The notes: generated by a model not told the origin, from the letters alone. A stretch of DNA of 64,000 nt from Paracoccus sediminilitoris (GCF_003259195.1 NZ_QJPK01000001.1:434001-498000); one strand, 5' to 3'; positions 42,960-52,732 are shown, numbered from the stretch's first letter. Translations and numbers: made by a program.

Positions 42960-45740
42960 CTATTGCGGCATCTGGGCGGTGATCAACGCTTCGGCACGCG
43001 ACACGTGGTCCCGGATGCAGTCCCGGATTGCCTCGGCATCAGGGGCATCGACTTCGCGCAGCAGGAAATCCTGCGCGCCGCCGCCGATATCCTGCATGTC
43101 CAGCGGGCGATCGGTCAAAAGCCGCCCCGCCGCGTGCAACCGCCAGAAGGCCCGCCAGGCCGAAGACAGCGCCTCGGTCGCCTTGGCATCCATCAACCCC
43201 GCCCGCTTGCCCGCGCGCAGCTGCGCCAAGGTGCCCCGCGCGGGATCGCCCGACCGCAGCGCACAGGCCTGTGCCAGCAGGTCGATATCCTGCAGGCGTC
43301 CCGGACCGTGGCGTACGTCCCAAGGGCCCGATGCAGGCTTGGCCGTGAACAGTCGCGTCCGCATCTGATCCAGATCGGCTATGACGCGCGGGTCGGTGCC
43401 GCGGCGGCGCAGGACTTCAAGGCGCAACGCCTCGATCTGCTCGGCCAGCGCGGCGGCGTCACCGCCGCTGCGGGCCACGACGCGGGCACGGGTCAGCGCC
43501 AGATGTTCCCAGGTCCAGGCCTCTTCCATCTGATAGGTCTCGAAGCTTTGCACTGACGTCGCCACCGGCCCCTGCCGCCCCGAGGGGCGCAGCCGCAGGT
43601 CGACTTCATAAAGCCGCCCTTCGGCGGTGGGCGCCGATAGCGCCGTTACCATCGCCTGCGTCAGCCGCGCATAATAGGGGCGCGCCGCCAGCGGTCGCGG
43701 CCCGTCCGAGGCCTCGACCCCGTCCGCGTCATAGATCACGATCAGGTCCAGATCCGAGCCCGCGTTCAGCACCCGCGCCCCAAGCGAACCCATGCCCACG
43801 ACGACGGCCCCCCGCCCCGGCGCAGGCCCGTGCTTGCGCGCGAATTCCGACGCCGTCACCGGGAACAGCGCGGCGACGCAGGCCCCCGCCAAATCGGCAT
43901 ATTGTCCGGCGGCCTCATCGGCGTCGATCAGCCCGCGCAGGTGATGCACGCCGATGCGGAAATGCCATTCATGCGCCCAACGTCGCGCAGCATCCAAGGC
44001 GGCCTCATATCCACCGGCGGTCGCGGCTGCCTGGACGGCGCGGTCCAGTTCGGTCCGCAGCCCGGTTTCGCCCGGCCAGGGCGCAAAGAAGCTGCCGCCC
44101 AGCACCGCGTCCAGCACCGCCGGATGCTGCGCCAGATAGGCGGCCAGCGCCGGGGCCGTGCCGCAAATGTCCACGATCAGGTCGATCAGTTGGGGATTGG
44201 CGTCGAACAGGGAAAACAGCTGGACGCCCGCGGGCAGCCCGGCAAGGAAGCTGTCGAAACGGGCCAACGCCTCTGCGGGATGGCCCGCGCGGGACATGCG
44301 ATCCAATAGCGGCACCTCGATCCGGCGAAAGATCTGCAGCGCGCGGTCGGACCGCAACGCCGGATAGCCCTGCCACCGGTCGATGATCGCCTGCGATTCG
44401 GGCGACATCTGCGGGCGTTCGGCCTTGATCTCGTCGGGGGCGAAGAACTCCTCGGTCAGTTCATGGACGCGGGCCAACCGGGCCTTCAGCGCCGCCTGCC
44501 ATCCGTCCGGATCACCTGACCCCATCAGCGCGGCGATGGTCCGCAGGCCGTTGCCGTCCTTAGGCAGGCTGTGGGTCTGGGCGTCGTTCACCATCTGGAT
44601 GCGATGTTCGATGTCGCGGTGTTCGCGGTAATGATCGGTCAGTTCCTGCGCCACCGCATCGGGAATCCAACCCTTGGCCGCCAGCGCCGCCAGCCCGCCC
44701 ACCGTGTCACGAACCCGCAGATCGGGGTCGCGCCCGCCCGCGATCAACTGGCGGGTCTGGGTAAAGAACTCGATCTCGCGGATGCCACCACGGCCCAGCT
44801 TGATGTTATGGCCCGCGACCTCCAGCCGGCCGCCCAGGCCCTTGTGGTCGCGAATGCGCAGCCGCATGTCGTGGGCGTCCTGGATGGCGGCGAAATCCAG
44901 ATGCTTGCGCCAGACGAAGGGCCGCAGTTCGGCCAGAAAGCGTTCGCCCGCGGCGATGTTTCCCGCTGCCGCCCGCGCCTTGATGAAGGCGGCGCGTTCC
45001 CAGGTGCGGCCCTCGGCCTCGTAATAGGCCAGCGCGGCGGCGGTCGAGATGCAGACCGGCGTCACCGATGCATCCGGGCGCAGCCGCAGGTCGGTGCGAA
45101 AGACATAACCGTGTTCAGTCACGTCCGACAGGGTCGCAGCCATCTTGCGGGTCGCGCGGATCAGGGCTGCGCGGGCCTCCATCTGGTCGGCATCGTCATA
45201 GGCGGTTTCGTCGAACAGCACGATCAGGTCGATATCCGAAGAATAGTTCAATTCCCCCGCCCCGCCCTTGCCCATGGCCAGCGCAAAGATGCCCCCCGCA
45301 TCCGCGTCGGTTTCGGGCAGCTTGCCACGCCGGACCTCGGACGCGACATGGGCCCGCAGGGCGAGGTCCACCGCACGATCCGCCAGATCGGACAGCGCCT
45401 GCGTTACCTGCGCCAAGGGCCAGACGCCCCCCAGATCAGCCAGCGCCGCCTGCAGCGCCACGCGTCGCTTGGCCCGACGCAGCGCGACGCCCAGATCATC
45501 GGGGGACAGGTCCTGGAACCCTGCCGTTTCGCGGGCCACCACATCGTCATGATCCAGCGCGCCGGGCAGCCAGTCGGCCTCTTGCCGGATCAAACCGGCA
45601 AGAAAGGGGCTGCTGCCCGCGACGGCGGCGATCAGGTCGCGCAGGGCCGCCGGACTGTGGGGGAACAGGGCCGCCGCATCCTGCGCGCGGGCAGGATCGA
45701 CGGGCAACGGATGGCGGGTGATGCGGTCGTGAAAGCTCAT
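42960..45740 (-). CDS. glnE: Bifunctional glutamine synthetase adenylyltransferase/deadenylase
   Basis: A 926-residue enzyme that adenylylates glutamine synthetase (inactivating it) when nitrogen is plentiful and removes AMP when it is scarce, under PII control. Two nucleotidyltransferase domains are visible. The N-terminal (deadenylase) one has GELNYSSDIDLIVLFDE. The C-terminal (adenylylase) one has GMGSLGARVLNAGSDLDLIVIYD. A linking regulatory region lies between them. The ATG at 45740 follows AGGTGACAGGC. The length matches the family. It faces the glycosyltransferase gene convergently. Confidence 0.96.
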   Translation of the reverse strand: MSFHDRITRHPLPVDPARAQDAAALFPHSPAALRDLIAAVAGSSPFLAGLIRQEADWLPGALDHDDVVARETAGFQDLSPDDLGVALRRAKRRVALQAALADLGGVWPLAQVTQALSDLADRAVDLALRAHVASEVRRGKLPETDADAGGIFALAMGKGGAGELNYSSDIDLIVLFDETAYDDADQMEARAALIRATRKMAATLSDVTEHGYVFRTDLRLRPDASVTPVCISTAAALAYYEAEGRTWERAAFIKARAAAGNIAAGERFLAELRPFVWRKHLDFAAIQDAHDMRLRIRDHKGLGGRLEVAGHNIKLGRGGIREIEFFTQTRQLIAGGRDPDLRVRDTVGGLAALAAKGWIPDAVAQELTDHYREHRDIEHRIQMVNDAQTHSLPKDGNGLRTIAALMGSGDPDGWQAALKARLARVHELTEEFFAPDEIKAERPQMSPESQAIIDRWQGYPALRSDRALQIFRRIEVPLLDRMSRAGHPAEALARFDSFLAGLPAGVQLFSLFDANPQLIDLIVDICGTAPALAAYLAQHPAVLDAVLGGSFFAPWPGETGLRTELDRAVQAAATAGGYEAALDAARRWAHEWHFRIGVHHLRGLIDADEAAGQYADLAGACVAALFPVTASEFARKHGPAPGRGAVVVGMGSLGARVLNAGSDLDLIVIYDADGVEASDGPRPLAARPYYARLTQAMVTALSAPTAEGRLYEVDLRLRPSGRQGPVATSVQSFETYQMEEAWTWEHLALTRARVVARSGGDAAALAEQIEALRLEVLRRRGTDPRVIADLDQMRTRLFTAKPASGPWDVRHGPGRLQDIDLLAQACALRSGDPARGTLAQLRAGKRAGLMDAKATEALSSAWRAFWRLHAAGRLLTDRPLDMQDIGGGAQDFLLREVDAPDAEAIRDCIRDHVSRAEALITAQMPQ

Positions 45741-45954
45741 GCCTGTCACCTTAGCGGTCGCCGGTGCGGGGTCAACGCGCCGCGTCATCGCTGCACGACC
45801 GTCCCGCGAAGCGTCGGGGTGGGTCTTTCCCCGCTTGGCGTGTCATGGAAACGTTGCTAGGCTTCGCGCGACCCTGACACCATCGCCACACCGGATAGTG
45901 CAACTTCCGCATGACCAGCCCTGACCCGATCAGTTGCCGCAAGGGATGCGCCTG

Positions 45955-46794
45955 ATGCGCCATACCCTGCCCCATGCGCCACAGTTCTATGTGACGGCGC
46001 CTCAGCCTTGCCCCTATCTGCACGGGCGGGCCGAACGCAAATTGTTCACGGCACTGCAGGGTGACAACGCCCCCGAACTGAACAACGCCCTGTCCCGCCA
46101 GGGCTTTCGCCGGTCGCAGAACGTGCTGTATCGCCCCAGCTGCGAAAGCTGCGTGGCCTGCATGTCGGCGCGGATCCGGGTGGCCGATTTTGTCCCCAGC
46201 CGCACGCAGCGCCGCATCCAGAAACGCAATGCCGTGCTGCAGCGGCTGGCCACCAGTGCCTGGGCGACCGAGGAACAGTTCGACCTGTTCCGCCGCTATC
46301 TGGACCGTCGCCACGCCGATGGCGGCATGGCCGACATGGACATCTTCGAATTCGCCGCCATGATCGAGGAGACCCCAATCAAGACCCGCGTCATCGAATA
46401 TCGCGGCGGCTCGGACGATCCCGGCACCATGAAGAGCGGCGACGAACACCTGACCGCCGTCTGCTTGACCGACGTGCTGGATGACGGCCTCAGCCTGGTC
46501 TACAGCTTCTACGACCCCGTCTTCCGCCCGGCCAGCCTGGGCACCCACGTAATCCTGGACCATATAGAGATCGCCCGCGCGGCAGGGCTGCCCTATGTCT
46601 ATCTGGGCTATTGGGTGCCCGGCAGCCGCAAGATGGAATACAAGGCCCGCTTCAACGCGCTGGAAATCTACAAGGGTGGGGTGTGGCAGGATATCGGCGA
46701 TCCGGGCGACCATTCGAACGAGGCCCATCCCCTGTCGGTCGATCCGATCGTCGAACAGGTCGCGCGCATCGCCCTGCCGCAATTCGACCGATAG
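45955..46794 (+). CDS. bpt: Aspartate/glutamate leucyl-tRNA-protein transferase (Bpt)
   Basis: A 279-residue Ate1-like transferase of the bacterial Bpt subfamily, which attaches leucine from Leu-tRNA to N-terminal Asp/Glu for N-end rule degradation by ClpS/ClpAP. Family parts: [67 protein letters not shown] (partly quoted) and [14 protein letters not shown]. The ATG at 45955 has AAGGG 9 nt upstream; alternative in-frame starts at 45934 and 45946 add only a few residues. The 214-bp region upstream holds no recognisable gene or operator. It is followed by ilvI after 158 bp. Confidence 0.93.
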   Translation: MRHTLPHAPQFYVTAPQPCPYLHGRAERKLFTALQGDNAPELNNALSRQGFRRSQNVLYRPSCESCVACMSARIRVADFVPSRTQRRIQKRNAVLQRLATSAWATEEQFDLFRRYLDRRHADGGMADMDIFEFAAMIEETPIKTRVIEYRGGSDDPGTMKSGDEHLTAVCLTDVLDDGLSLVYSFYDPVFRPASLGTHVILDHIEIARAAGLPYVYLGYWVPGSRKMEYKARFNALEIYKGGVWQDIGDPGDHSNEAHPLSVDPIVEQVARIALPQFDR

Positions 46795-46863
46795 CGCCTG
46801 ACAATCCGCGAAACAAAGTTTCAAAAATCGGCATGGCTGCGTCATTTTATCCGCAGGACCCCA

Positions 46864-46892
46864 TTGACCCCGCCCTGCCCTGATCCTAGTTT
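46864..46892 (+). promoter_or_regulatory. Possible promoter for ilvI-ilvH
   Basis: TTGACC (46864-46869) and TAGTTT (46887-46892) are separated by 17 bp, about 60 bp before the ilvI ATG. A T6 run (46933-46938) just before the ribosome site follows GC-rich inverted sequence and could be an attenuator remnant. The -10 box is a poor match. Confidence 0.35.
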
Positions 46893-46952
46893 GCGCCGAC
46901 GCGGGGGCCCGTCCGGCCCTTTGCGCAACGCATTTTTTGATGGAGCAGAACG

Positions 46953-48707
46953 ATGTCCCGAATGATGACGGGTGCGAGAATGGTGGTCGAGGCGCTGCGC
47001 GATCAGGGCGTCGATACCGTATTCGGCTATCCGGGCGGGGCCGTCCTACCCATCTATGACGAGATCTTCCAGCAGAACGACATCACCCATATCCTGGTGC
47101 GCCACGAACAGGGTGCCGTCCACATGGCCGAAGGCTATGCCCGCGCGACCGGCAAGCCCGGCGTCGTGCTGGTCACCTCGGGTCCCGGTGCGACGAATGC
47201 GGTCACGGGGCTGACCGATGCGCTGCTGGATTCGATCCCGCTGATCGTTCTGTCGGGTCAGGTCCCGACCTTCATGATCGGCACCGACGGCTTCCAAGAG
47301 GCCGACACCGTCGGCATCACCCGCCCCTGCACCAAGCATAACTGGCTGGTCAAGGACACGGGCAAGCTGGCCCAAACCATCCACAAGGCCTTTCACGTTG
47401 CGACATCGGGACGGCCGGGACCGGTGCTGGTAGACATCCCCAAGGATGTCCAGTTCGCCAGCGATCTCTATGTCGGACCCAAGCAGGTCGATAACGGCCC
47501 CTATCAGCCTGTCAAGAAGGGCAATATCGAGGCGATCACCCGCTTAGTCGAGATGATCGAACAGGCCGAACGCCCGATCCTCTATACCGGCGGCGGGGTC
47601 ATCAATTCGGGTCCGGGCGCCAGCCAGCTGCTGCGCGAACTGGCCGAGGCGACGGGCTTTCCGGTCACCTCGACCCTGATGGGGCTGGGCGCCTATCCGG
47701 CATCGGGCAAGAACTGGCTGGGCATGCTGGGGATGCACGGCCTCTACGAGGCGAATCTGGCGATGCATGGCTGCGACCTGATGATCAACATCGGCGCCCG
47801 CTTCGACGATCGCATCACCGGTCGCATCGCGGATTTCAGCCCCGGTTCGGTCAAGGCGCATATCGACATCGACCCCTCCAGCATCAACAAGGTCGTGCAG
47901 GTCGAACTGCCGATCGTCGGCGATGTCGGCCATGTGCTGGAAGACCTGCTGAAGGTCTGGAAGTCGCGCGGCCGCAAGCTGAACGGTCCGGCGCTCAAGT
48001 CTTGGTGGGGCCAGATCGACGAATGGCGGGCCAAGAACTGCCTCGCCTATCGCGGCAGCGACACGATCATCAAGCCGCAACACGCGCTGCAACGGCTCGA
48101 GGCGCTAACCAAGGGGCGCGACCGTTACATCACGACCGAGGTCGGCCAGCACCAGATGTGGGCCGCGCAATATCTGGGGTTCGAGGAACCGAACCGCTGG
48201 ATGACCTCGGGCGGTCTTGGGACGATGGGCTATGGCCTGCCGGCATCGGTCGGCGTTCAGGCCGCCCACCCCGAAGCGCTGGTCATCAACGTGGCGGGCG
48301 ATGCCAGCTGGCTGATGAACATGCAGGAAATGGGCACTGCCGTGCAGTTCCGCCTGCCGGTCAAGCAGTTCATCCTGAACAATGAACGCCTTGGCATGGT
48401 CCGCCAGTGGCAGCAGCTGCTGCATGGCGAACGCTACAGCCAGTCTTGGTCCGACAGCCTGCCCGATTTCGTCAAGCTGGCCGATGCCTTCGGTTGTAAG
48501 GGGGCGCAGGTCCGCGACCCCAAGGATCTGGACGCCGCCATCCAGCAAATGCTGGATTACGACGGCCCCTTCATCCTGGACGTGCTGGTCGAGAAACACG
48601 AGAACTGCTTCCCGATGATCCCGTCGGGCAAGCCCCATAACGAAATGCTGCTGGGCGAGGCGGAAACCCTGGGCGTGATCGAATCGGAAGGTGCGGTGCT
48701 GGTGTGA
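46953..48707 (+). CDS. ilvI: Acetolactate synthase large (catalytic) subunit
   Basis: A 584-residue thiamine-diphosphate and FAD enzyme that condenses pyruvate to acetolactate or with 2-oxobutyrate, committing carbon to Val, Leu and Ile. It shows the catalytic Glu in LVRHEQGAVHMAEGYARATG, the ThDP/Mg motif VAGDASWLMNMQEMGTAV with QFILNNERLGM, and the FAD-binding middle domain (GMLGMHGLYEANLA). It is the target of sulfonylurea-type herbicides. GGAG lies 8 nt upstream of the ATG. ilvH follows after 43 bp. The name ilvB would serve equally well. Confidence 0.97.
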   Translation: MSRMMTGARMVVEALRDQGVDTVFGYPGGAVLPIYDEIFQQNDITHILVRHEQGAVHMAEGYARATGKPGVVLVTSGPGATNAVTGLTDALLDSIPLIVLSGQVPTFMIGTDGFQEADTVGITRPCTKHNWLVKDTGKLAQTIHKAFHVATSGRPGPVLVDIPKDVQFASDLYVGPKQVDNGPYQPVKKGNIEAITRLVEMIEQAERPILYTGGGVINSGPGASQLLRELAEATGFPVTSTLMGLGAYPASGKNWLGMLGMHGLYEANLAMHGCDLMINIGARFDDRITGRIADFSPGSVKAHIDIDPSSINKVVQVELPIVGDVGHVLEDLLKVWKSRGRKLNGPALKSWWGQIDEWRAKNCLAYRGSDTIIKPQHALQRLEALTKGRDRYITTEVGQHQMWAAQYLGFEEPNRWMTSGGLGTMGYGLPASVGVQAAHPEALVINVAGDASWLMNMQEMGTAVQFRLPVKQFILNNERLGMVRQWQQLLHGERYSQSWSDSLPDFVKLADAFGCKGAQVRDPKDLDAAIQQMLDYDGPFILDVLVEKHENCFPMIPSGKPHNEMLLGEAETLGVIESEGAVLV

Positions 48708-48750
48708 CCCGCCCCGCCACCATCCACGCTGCAAAAGGAAGGGTTCAGCC

Positions 48751-49311
48751 ATGAACGCATTGAACATCCAGAAGGGCATGTCCAGCCATTCGGCCTATGA
48801 CCTGAAGGACCCCCACAGCCAGGTCGAGGAAAGCCACACTTTGGCGATCATGGTCGAAAACGAGCCGGGCGTCCTGGCCCGTGTCATCGGCCTGTTTTCG
48901 GGGCGCGGCTACAACATCGACAGCCTGACAGTGGCCGAGGTCGACCATCTGGGCCACCGCTCGCGCATCACCGTGGTGACGCGCGGCACCCCGGCGGTCA
49001 TTGAACAGATCAAGGCCCAGCTGGGCCGGATCGTTGTCGTCCATGAGGTTCACGACCTGACGGTCGAAGGCCCCGTCGTGGAACGCGAACTGGGCTTGTT
49101 CAAGGTCAAGGGCCAGGGCGAAAAGCGGGTCGAGGCCCTGCGCATTGCCGAGATCTTCCGCGCGAACGTGGTCGATTCGACGCTGGAGAGCTTTGTCTTC
49201 GAACTGGTGGGGCCGGTGTCCAAGCTGGACGCCTTTGCCGAACTGATGCGCCCGCTTGGCCTGATCGACCTTGCCCGCACGGGGCTGGCCGCATTGTCGC
49301 GCGGCGTATGA
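48751..49311 (+). CDS. ilvH: Acetolactate synthase small (regulatory) subunit
   Basis: A 186-residue regulatory subunit that confers valine feedback inhibition and raises activity of the large subunit. The N-terminal ACT domain is clear (TLAIMVENEPGVLARVIGLF, then SGRGYNIDSLTVAEV), and the C-terminal ALS_ss domain has the family end VDSTLESFVFELVGPVSK (partly quoted). An extra 25 residues precede the ACT domain, which is common in this group. AAGGAAGG precedes the ATG. It is co-transcribed with ilvI, and a 10-bp hairpin follows. Confidence 0.97.
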   Translation: MNALNIQKGMSSHSAYDLKDPHSQVEESHTLAIMVENEPGVLARVIGLFSGRGYNIDSLTVAEVDHLGHRSRITVVTRGTPAVIEQIKAQLGRIVVVHEVHDLTVEGPVVERELGLFKVKGQGEKRVEALRIAEIFRANVVDSTLESFVFELVGPVSKLDAFAELMRPLGLIDLARTGLAALSRGV

Positions 49312-49322
49312 TTTAGATGGCT

Positions 49323-49345
49323 GCGGGCCGGTTCCACCGGCCCGC
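49323..49345. terminator. Hairpin between convergent genes
   Basis: A perfect 10-bp stem (GCGGGCCGGT at 49323-49332 with ACCGGCCCGC at 49336-49345) and 3-nt loop lie between ilvH and the convergent small gene. There is no T-run; it is a likely bidirectional transcription barrier. Confidence 0.6.
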
Positions 49346-49357
49346 GCAACGCGTTGA

Positions 49358-49750
49358 TCAGCTGGCCGCGCTGCTGCGCGGCCTTTGATGCATCGTGGTT
49401 TCGCGAAAGACCGGCAGATTGCAGGCCGTCGGGCTGGGCGCCTTGAAACCCTCTTCCGAGGCACCGCCATCGACCACGCGCAATTGCGGCTGACGCGCCG
49501 GCGGCGACGCCTCGGACAGCATCTGCGGCAGCTGCGGGCATGCCTGTTCAGAGATCATCGAAACGTTCAGCGCGTGGCGAAGATTGCCCACCGTCTGCGT
49601 TTCCAGTTCGACCAGATCGCCCGGTTCGGGCCATTTGTCGGTGTTCAACAGGTTCTCGCGACCTTGCAGATAGGCCAATGTGGCCTGATCCTCGCACCAG
49701 ATAATCGCTTTTTCGCGCGAATTATTGCTCCAGACGATAACGCCGATCAT
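49358..49750 (-). CDS. Conserved Rhodobacteraceae hypothetical protein
   Basis: A 130-residue protein without signal peptide or membrane helix. The N-terminal part (IGVIVWSNNSREKAIIWCED, then ATLAYLQGRENL, DLVELETQ) resembles a small family found next to housekeeping genes in Rhodobacteraceae. The C-terminal half is Pro/Ser-rich and probably disordered. No function is known. The upstream 155 bp (49751-49905) is distinctly AT-rich with an AACCGCC/GGCGGTT inverted repeat at 49842-49899, perhaps a terminator for the gene upstream or part of this gene's control region. Confidence 0.75.
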   Translation of the reverse strand: MIGVIVWSNNSREKAIIWCEDQATLAYLQGRENLLNTDKWPEPGDLVELETQTVGNLRHALNVSMISEQACPQLPQMLSEASPPARQPQLRVVDGGASEEGFKAPSPTACNLPVFRETTMHQRPRSSAAS

Positions 49751-49905
49751 GGGCGCCCCTTCTTCAAAATCGCCCTAAACGCGCGATGTGGTATGAACAA
49801 AACCTGTCTATTTGTACAAGCCTGACCGAACTAAAGCATAAAACCGCCGATAAGCCAGAGTTTTTACAACCACACGGAACTTTTTTTCATTTGGCGGTTG
49901 CATGA

Positions 49906-51204
49906 TTACCGATTTGGCACAACCGCCGCTGCCGCCTCGGATAATTGCTCGGCGCGGCGGCGAACCTGATCGCGTTGTGCCTGCAGCACCAGTCCATCCA
50001 TGGCATATTCCAGACAGTCGTCCGACAGGTGAACTGCCGCCGGCCCAAAAACCTGAGGGGCCAGATTCGTCAGCGCGATCAGGCAGTCCTGCACGGCATG
50101 CTGAACCTGGAAATTCGACGAGCCGTCGCGGGCCAAGGGCAGCAGGCTTTCGCGCAGCATCTCCTCGGCGCTCAGTTCGGCCGCGTAAAGCCGCGGATAA
50201 TCGACATCAGGCTGTTGAACGGTCTGCCAGATCGACAGAATGCGCAGAATGCGCGTGATGACCGCCACCGCCGTCCCCGGATCGTTCACCGCCGGCGACA
50301 GGGCGCGCTGTGCGGTTTCCGACAGCACCGTAAAGCCGAAACGCGGGTCCTGTTCGAAGCTGCGCGTGGGGCGCACGGTGATGCAGGCCGCCAGTTCGGC
50401 CCGGATCGCCTCGGCCTGGTCCTGATCCGCAGGCAGGTTCCGGACGTGTATCAAGGCGCTGCGCAGGTGGACCAAGTCACCGGGGGTGGCCGTCACATAG
50501 ATGATCAGTTCGTGCTTTTCGGCCAAGTCCGACAGGGTCGCCATGTCGCAGTTCTGGACATGCCCCACGACGGGCGCGGGAACCACCATGCAATCGGGCG
50601 GCGGCGATCCGCGCAGGGGATTGGCCCCCATCCAAGGCGATTCCAGGCGCGTCGACAGCGCCGATGTGGTCGTCTCCTCGACGCGGGTCATCATGTCGCC
50701 GATCAACCCCAGTTCCCCCAGCCTGTTGATCCAGCGCAACAGCGACACCACGACGATCAGCACGATCAGCAGCGTGGCAAAGAACAGCGCGACCCGTCCT
50801 CCATCGCCATAAAGTTCGGTCTTGAGCATGATCAGCCCGACCAGGCTGAAGACAAAGGCCCCGATGAAGGTGGCCAGCACCGTCTGGCTGACGGAATCCT
50901 TGACCAGCAGCTGCACCGACCGGGGCGTCGTGCTGGAGCTGGCGGTGGCATAGGCAGCCGTCAGGATCGACAACGAAAAGGTCGTGACTGTCAGCATGCT
51001 GGAGGCAATGATCGACAGGATCGGACCGATCGCATCCGCCCCAATCTTGCCCGCAAGTCCGGAGGGAATGGTATCCTTCAGCAGATAGCCCAGGATCGCC
51101 GAAACCAGACCCAGTACCGCAAAGGCCGTGACCCTGACCCACAGCCGCTGCAGCAGCTCTCGCAGCCGCCATTGCAGCCGCCCGACATGGCCCCGCCGCG
51201 CCAT
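49906..51204 (-). CDS. DUF2254 family inner-membrane protein
   Basis: A 432-residue membrane protein: four predicted N-terminal helices (about residues 20-45, 55-80, 105-130, 135-160) precede a large cytosolic part. The sequence ISIIASSMLTVTTFSLSILTAAY-like motif (partly quoted: SSMLTVTTFSLSILTA) and AQRALSPAVNDPGTAVAVI are DUF2254 signatures. The function of the family is unknown; resemblance to channel-like architectures has been suggested only by topology. Three base pairs separate it from the lipoprotein metalloprotease gene on the same strand, so the two are probably co-transcribed. Confidence 0.88.
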   Translation of the reverse strand: MARRGHVGRLQWRLRELLQRLWVRVTAFAVLGLVSAILGYLLKDTIPSGLAGKIGADAIGPILSIIASSMLTVTTFSLSILTAAYATASSSTTPRSVQLLVKDSVSQTVLATFIGAFVFSLVGLIMLKTELYGDGGRVALFFATLLIVLIVVVSLLRWINRLGELGLIGDMMTRVEETTTSALSTRLESPWMGANPLRGSPPPDCMVVPAPVVGHVQNCDMATLSDLAEKHELIIYVTATPGDLVHLRSALIHVRNLPADQDQAEAIRAELAACITVRPTRSFEQDPRFGFTVLSETAQRALSPAVNDPGTAVAVITRILRILSIWQTVQQPDVDYPRLYAAELSAEEMLRESLLPLARDGSSNFQVQHAVQDCLIALTNLAPQVFGPAAVHLSDDCLEYAMDGLVLQAQRDQVRRRAEQLSEAAAAVVPNR

Positions 51205-51207
51205 CGC

Positions 51208-51984
51208 CTATTGGATCCGGCCGGATTGGACATCGGCCACGGCGCGGCGCACCTGCGCAAGCCGCTGCGCCCGCGACGGGTGGGTGCCCAGTACATGGTT
51301 GCCGGGGTCGGGGATACGTTCGAACAGGCGCGATCCGTTGATCGGGTCGTAATTGGCGTTCAGCGTGATGATCGAGCCGAGATAATCGGCCTCCAGCTCC
51401 CAATCGCGGGAGTAGTAGCGCGACCCGACCGAGGCGCCGATTTCCTGCGCGCGCGCCACTGCGCTGCCGTCGCCGCCATAGGCCGAGGCGATGCTGCCCA
51501 GGACCACCGACGCTGCCGTCGCGGCGCCCGTCTTGCGGTCAAGGTGGTTCAGGATGTGATGGGCGGCCTCGTGACCCGCAACGAAGGCGATTTCATCGGC
51601 GCTGCGGGTCTGGGCGATCAGCGACAGGGTGAAACCCACGATGGGGCGACCGGTATTGTCGACCGTCTGGAAGGCGTTGGGTTCCAACCCCGGACGGTCA
51701 TCGACGACGAAGGCGAAATCGCAATTGATCGGGCGGGTGCGCCGGGTGACGCATTCGCGTTCGACGGCAGGCTCCATCCGGCGCATGACTTGCACGAAGG
51801 TGCGCGCGGCATTGCCCGGCGTCGCGTCATAGGGCGCCGAGGCCACCGGCAGCGGCCTGACCGGCGACGGGGCGGGTGCCTGCGGGGCGACCGGCGGGGC
51901 ATCCACTGGCACCGCGCAGCCGGCCAATGTCAGCAAGGCCACCGCCATCGGGGCGGCCTTGGGAAATGTGAATAACGTGATCAT
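51208..51984 (-). CDS. M48-family metalloprotease lipoprotein
   Basis: A 258-residue lipoprotein: signal peptide with lipobox LTLAGC (Cys about residue 23), then a Pro/Ala-rich linker. The peptidase domain has the zinc motif VAGHEAAHHIL (HExxH) and a second Glu in WELEADYLGSI, as in BepA/YcaL-like periplasmic proteases that clear misfolded outer-membrane proteins. The mature N-terminus also has a Cys pair (RECVTRRTRPINCDF). It is the first gene of a probable two-gene unit with DUF2254. Confidence 0.93.
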   Translation of the reverse strand: MITLFTFPKAAPMAVALLTLAGCAVPVDAPPVAPQAPAPSPVRPLPVASAPYDATPGNAARTFVQVMRRMEPAVERECVTRRTRPINCDFAFVVDDRPGLEPNAFQTVDNTGRPIVGFTLSLIAQTRSADEIAFVAGHEAAHHILNHLDRKTGAATAASVVLGSIASAYGGDGSAVARAQEIGASVGSRYYSRDWELEADYLGSIITLNANYDPINGSRLFERIPDPGNHVLGTHPSRAQRLAQVRRAVADVQSGRIQ

Positions 51985-52148
51985 ATGTGCTGCCCAGTTC
52001 CCGATGCCCAGTTCACGAAGTATGTTCCGCCGACCTTGCCGCCGCGTTGCTTTGCAGTTTACCCTGCCCCGTGGCCGCGTAAACCCCGCCCGCTTGTCGC
52101 ACCGCGAAGTTCACGCGATTGTCGGGCCTTCCCCCAAGGAGAATCCGG

Positions 52149-52397
52149 ATGTTCACCATCGAACACGACTTCGACGCAACCGTGATCACCCTGATCGACG
52201 AGGCCGAGCCGAACACCCGCCCCCTGAACGAGGATGTCGTCATCCTCAATTTCGACGATCGCGTGGTGCTGGAACAGATGAGCGAGGATGGCGAAGAGGT
52301 CGTCCGCATCTGCCTGACCATGCATCAGCTGACCGAATTGCGCCTGGCGCTGAACCTGCCCGAGGGCAATTACCGGCTGGAACCCGACGCCGGCTGA
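52149..52397 (+). CDS. Small conserved hypothetical protein
   Basis: An 82-residue acidic protein: FTIEHDFDATVITLIDE, DVVILNFDDRVVLEQ, ICLTMHQLTELRLALNLPEG. It has no signal or membrane segment and looks like a compact alpha/beta domain widespread in Rhodobacteraceae without a named function. The ATG at 52149 follows CCAAGGAGAA, a strong ribosome site, supporting translation. Its 3' end overlaps the convergent DUF167 gene by 28 bp. Confidence 0.78.
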   Translation: MFTIEHDFDATVITLIDEAEPNTRPLNEDVVILNFDDRVVLEQMSEDGEEVVRICLTMHQLTELRLALNLPEGNYRLEPDAG

Positions 52398-52642
52398 TCC
52401 AGCCGCACCAGCTTGTCGCGACCGGTTTGCCCGCGGATCAGCGTCAACCGCGACGGCGCGACCCCAAGCGCCTTGGCCAACAGCTTCAGCACCGCCTTGT
52501 TCGCCTTGCCATCCGCAGGCGCCGCCGTCACGTGGACGCGCAGCACGCCATCGTGAAGCGTGATGTCATTGCGCCGCGCGCCGGGCGTCACGCGCAGGGT
52601 AAAGATCGCTCCGGGCAGCGCCATATGGGTCAGATCGGCCAT
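52370..52642 (-). CDS. DUF167 (YggU-like) protein
   Basis: A 90-residue protein of the DUF167 family: FTLRVTPGARRNDITLHDG, LRVHVTAAPADGKANKAVLKLL (partly quoted) and LTLIRGQTGRDKLVRL. These match the conserved core (PADGKAN and GxxxRxK motifs) of the YggU fold; the function is unknown. The start is uncertain: ATG 52642 or ATG 52624 could serve, neither with a strong ribosome site. It overlaps the convergent 82-residue gene. Confidence 0.85.
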   Translation of the reverse strand: MADLTHMALPGAIFTLRVTPGARRNDITLHDGVLRVHVTAAPADGKANKAVLKLLAKALGVAPSRLTLIRGQTGRDKLVRLDQPASGSSR

Positions 52643-52732
52643 GCCGTCATGGATCACGCGGCGCTGCGCCTGCGCAAGCCTGCTTGCGCATCGCGCCCCG
52701 ATCCGCAACATCCCCCGCAACAGGAGAATGTC

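Noticed and set aside
46833..46883. A 16-residue open frame upstream of ilvI that might be a leader peptide
   Set aside because: It has only one Leu and one Ile and no run of branched-chain codons, and the likely promoter lies inside it.
49842..49899. AACCGCC/GGCGGTT inverted repeat in AT-rich intergenic DNA
   Set aside because: The arms are 7 bp with a 44-nt spacer; mentioned in the neighbouring gene entry but not strong enough for its own feature.
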